A program made the translations under genes and the position numbers. 5,501 nt of DNA from Nitrososphaerales archaeon TH703 (GTDB lineage: Archaea > Thermoproteota > Nitrososphaeria > Nitrososphaerales > Nitrososphaeraceae). The stretch's first letter is position 1; the number at the start of each line of letters is the position of its first letter. Below, piece after piece: positions 4,050 through 5,501 of this stretch. The stretch lies in NCBI GenBank assembly GCA_014523525.1, contig JAATVL010000159.1, positions 1-5,501 on the forward strand, in the 5' to 3' direction. Below the pieces are notes generated by a model. That model was not told the origin of the DNA. It worked only from the letters and a program-made list of their open reading frames with translations, and did not search any database.

Positions 4050-5501
4050 TTAAAAGGGCTTTGCCCAATATTCATATTCCAGATTTCTTCCTCCTTCTAT
4101 AGTTCTTCTAGCTGCACAGTAGTATACATCATATCCGGATGCCCAATTACCTGCAAGAATACCTCTGCCAGTTTTAAAATTTGAAATTTTTTCTCGTTCA
4201 TTAGATTTAATTTCAAAGTCTAAACCTAAGGCTTTGACAACCTTATCAACCATTGAGTGAGAGTCAAGACGCAAAATTGCCTTGTTACCACACTCGGATA
4301 GGACTAATTCATCAAGCTTGTCCGCTCTTTGACTGACCAAAATAAGAAACAGACCAAACTTTCTTCCCTCGGCTGCTATAGTACGAAATTGTTCTCTCAC
4401 CAAGGATTCATGGCGAGAACGCGGATTTGAGGGTATAAAATTATGTGCTTCATCTAGTACTATGAAAGTAGGAACTCTTCGGTCTTCATCGCGAGGATGT
4501 TTCATGGCTTCTTCCCATTTCTTCACTGCATTTTCCCATTCTTCAGTTAATATTGAATTAAGAACTAATGCTCTAAGCTCATTATTATTTATAGAAGGCA
4601 AATCTACCACTTCCAGACGTTTCTGATTCTTCGACGAATTAGGTCCCTTAGCAAGAATGCCAAGAGATTGATACCTTTCAATTAAGCCAAAATAGGAGTT
4701 TACTGTTTCCCAACTGTAGGACTCAAATACAAATTTGGCTTTTTCGATTGATTCATTCCCCAAGCTTGCCGCTCCCAAGGATATGAAAGAATCAAAAAAA
4801 GGAACTGAACTGAATGCATTTCTTATTGTGCTCATTTTAGTCCTAGTGGTGTCATTCGTAATTGTTTTCAATCTTTTGTCCTTTTTTTCTGTGCCCATTC
4901 TCAATTTTTCTACCATCTTCACTCTTTCTTCATTAGGCATCTCCTGCAATGTTTTGAAAATATTCTTGACTTTACTTATGATATCTTCCCCATTGGTATC
5001 ATCAGAGAGTTGGGCAAATTGATTGAACAGTTCCTTTGCCCAGTTATGACAGTGAAACATTTCAGTACTCCTCGGATGATCACTTTGTATGAGAAATTCA
5101 AGCGATATTGTTGGCCACCATATTTTTAGCTCCTCATCCTTGGGTTCCTTTGGTACTCTATTTGTCTTAATGACAAATTCGTCTATTACAGGTCTCCATT
5201 TTTTTGCAAATTCGTCTTTGGTCTCGAGTGTGAGCTTGCCCATGCCCGTTTTAATGTCGTATTTTTGTGTTAGAACTTGATCAGATCTCCACAGCTCTTC
5301 ATCAATCTCATTGATCCTCCTAAAATCGCCATTAGGGTCCAAAATCAGACATCTTGCTTTTGATTTTATCATAATTTCTTCAATGAGTCTACCAAGGAAG
5401 AATGACTTTCCTGAACCGGATTGAGCAATTATTACCGTATGTTTGTCCATCTTCTTAGTTGGAATACGTACCATATCCGAATAGTCAGGCCTATCCTTAG
5501 A
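4050..5501 (-). CDS. HerA/FtsK-type (DUF87) P-loop ATPase, 5' end outside window
   Basis: An ATP-driven motor of the HerA/FtsK superfamily; such proteins form hexamers that pump or unwind DNA in end resection, segregation or defence. Numbering from the first in-window ATG (at 5474): Walker A is AQSGSGKS (17-24, Lys23), just after the IPTKKMDKH lead-in; DPNGDF (46-51) follows the next strand; a long charged region fills about 55-330; Walker B is FIVLDEAH (Asp341, Glu342); EGRKFG holds a likely arginine finger Arg371; and ILVSQR (378-383) is the sensor strand. It ends WAKPF. The frame is open for nine more codons to the window edge, and Walker A would lie unusually near the N-terminus. Canonical HerA carries an N-terminal HAS-barrel before it, so the gene probably begins beyond 5501. 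No NurA nuclease partner is visible. No membrane segment is seen. The family is firm; the biological role is open. Confidence 0.9.
   Translation of the reverse strand, partial: SKDRPDYSDMVRIPTKKMDKHTVIIAQSGSGKSFFLGRLIEEIMIKSKARCLILDPNGDFRRINEIDEELWRSDQVLTQKYDIKTGMGKLTLETKDEFAKKWRPVIDEFVIKTNRVPKEPKDEELKIWWPTISLEFLIQSDHPRSTEMFHCHNWAKELFNQFAQLSDDTNGEDIISKVKNIFKTLQEMPNEERVKMVEKLRMGTEKKDKRLKTITNDTTRTKMSTIRNAFSSVPFFDSFISLGAASLGNESIEKAKFVFESYSWETVNSYFGLIERYQSLGILAKGPNSSKNQKRLEVVDLPSINNNELRALVLNSILTEEWENAVKKWEEAMKHPRDEDRRVPTFIVLDEAHNFIPSNPRSRHESLVREQFRTIAAEGRKFGLFLILVSQRADKLDELVLSECGNKAILRLDSHSMVDKVVKALGLDFEIKSNEREKISNFKTGRGILAGNWASGYDVYYCAARRTIEGGRNLEYEYWAKPF

Noticed and set aside
4735..5022. 95-aa plus-strand open frame rich in Leu/Val/Ser
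   Set aside because: Antisense to the ATPase gene between Walker A and Walker B; composition is what a complement of charged helical codons gives.
5089..5280. 63-aa plus-strand open frame
   Set aside because: Antisense to the same ATPase; no promoter, no recognisable motif.

Overview
The window is AT-rich (about one third G+C by eye) and most resembles a Nitrososphaeria (Thaumarchaeota) archaeon, perhaps a Nitrosocosmicus-like ammonia oxidiser. This is an inference. It rests on A/T-rich TATA elements about 25-40 bases before the starts instead of ribosome binding sites, TTG and GTG starts, a small C4 zinc protein, a HerA/DUF87 ATPase, and Thr/Pro-rich secreted proteins with N-glycosylation sequons. 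No rRNA, tRNA or other marker gene fixes the taxon.

Layout from left to right. A minus-strand gene (118-1365) encodes a secreted GH5-type glycoside hydrolase. A 1.24-kb low-coding stretch follows (1366-2606). It holds a candidate 41-aa ORF, a cluster of three inverted repeats with a G+C-rich patch, a convincing 35-aa CxxC/CxxC protein (2125-2232, plus), and a doubtful minus-strand membrane-protein ORF that overlaps it. A plus-strand gene (2607-3686) encodes a membrane-anchored or secreted NodB-type polysaccharide deacetylase with a repetitive Thr/Pro tail. Next come 363 bases with a T-tract terminator candidate and a possible 33-aa ORF. The right edge is a minus-strand HerA/FtsK-type ATPase whose 5' end probably lies beyond the window.

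The hydrolase and the deacetylase are transcribed away from each other across the small-ORF region. Both are predicted to act outside the membrane on glycans, so a shared role in making, trimming or remodelling extracellular polysaccharide or surface glycans is plausible but unproven. The ATPase looks functionally separate (DNA processing or defence). I found no CRISPR array, transposase, tRNA or multi-gene defence cassette. The most interesting material is the small zinc protein, the altered GH5 active-site position, the repeat in the deacetylase tail, the inverted repeat over the expected deacetylase transcription start, and the structured noncoding stretch 1828-2010.
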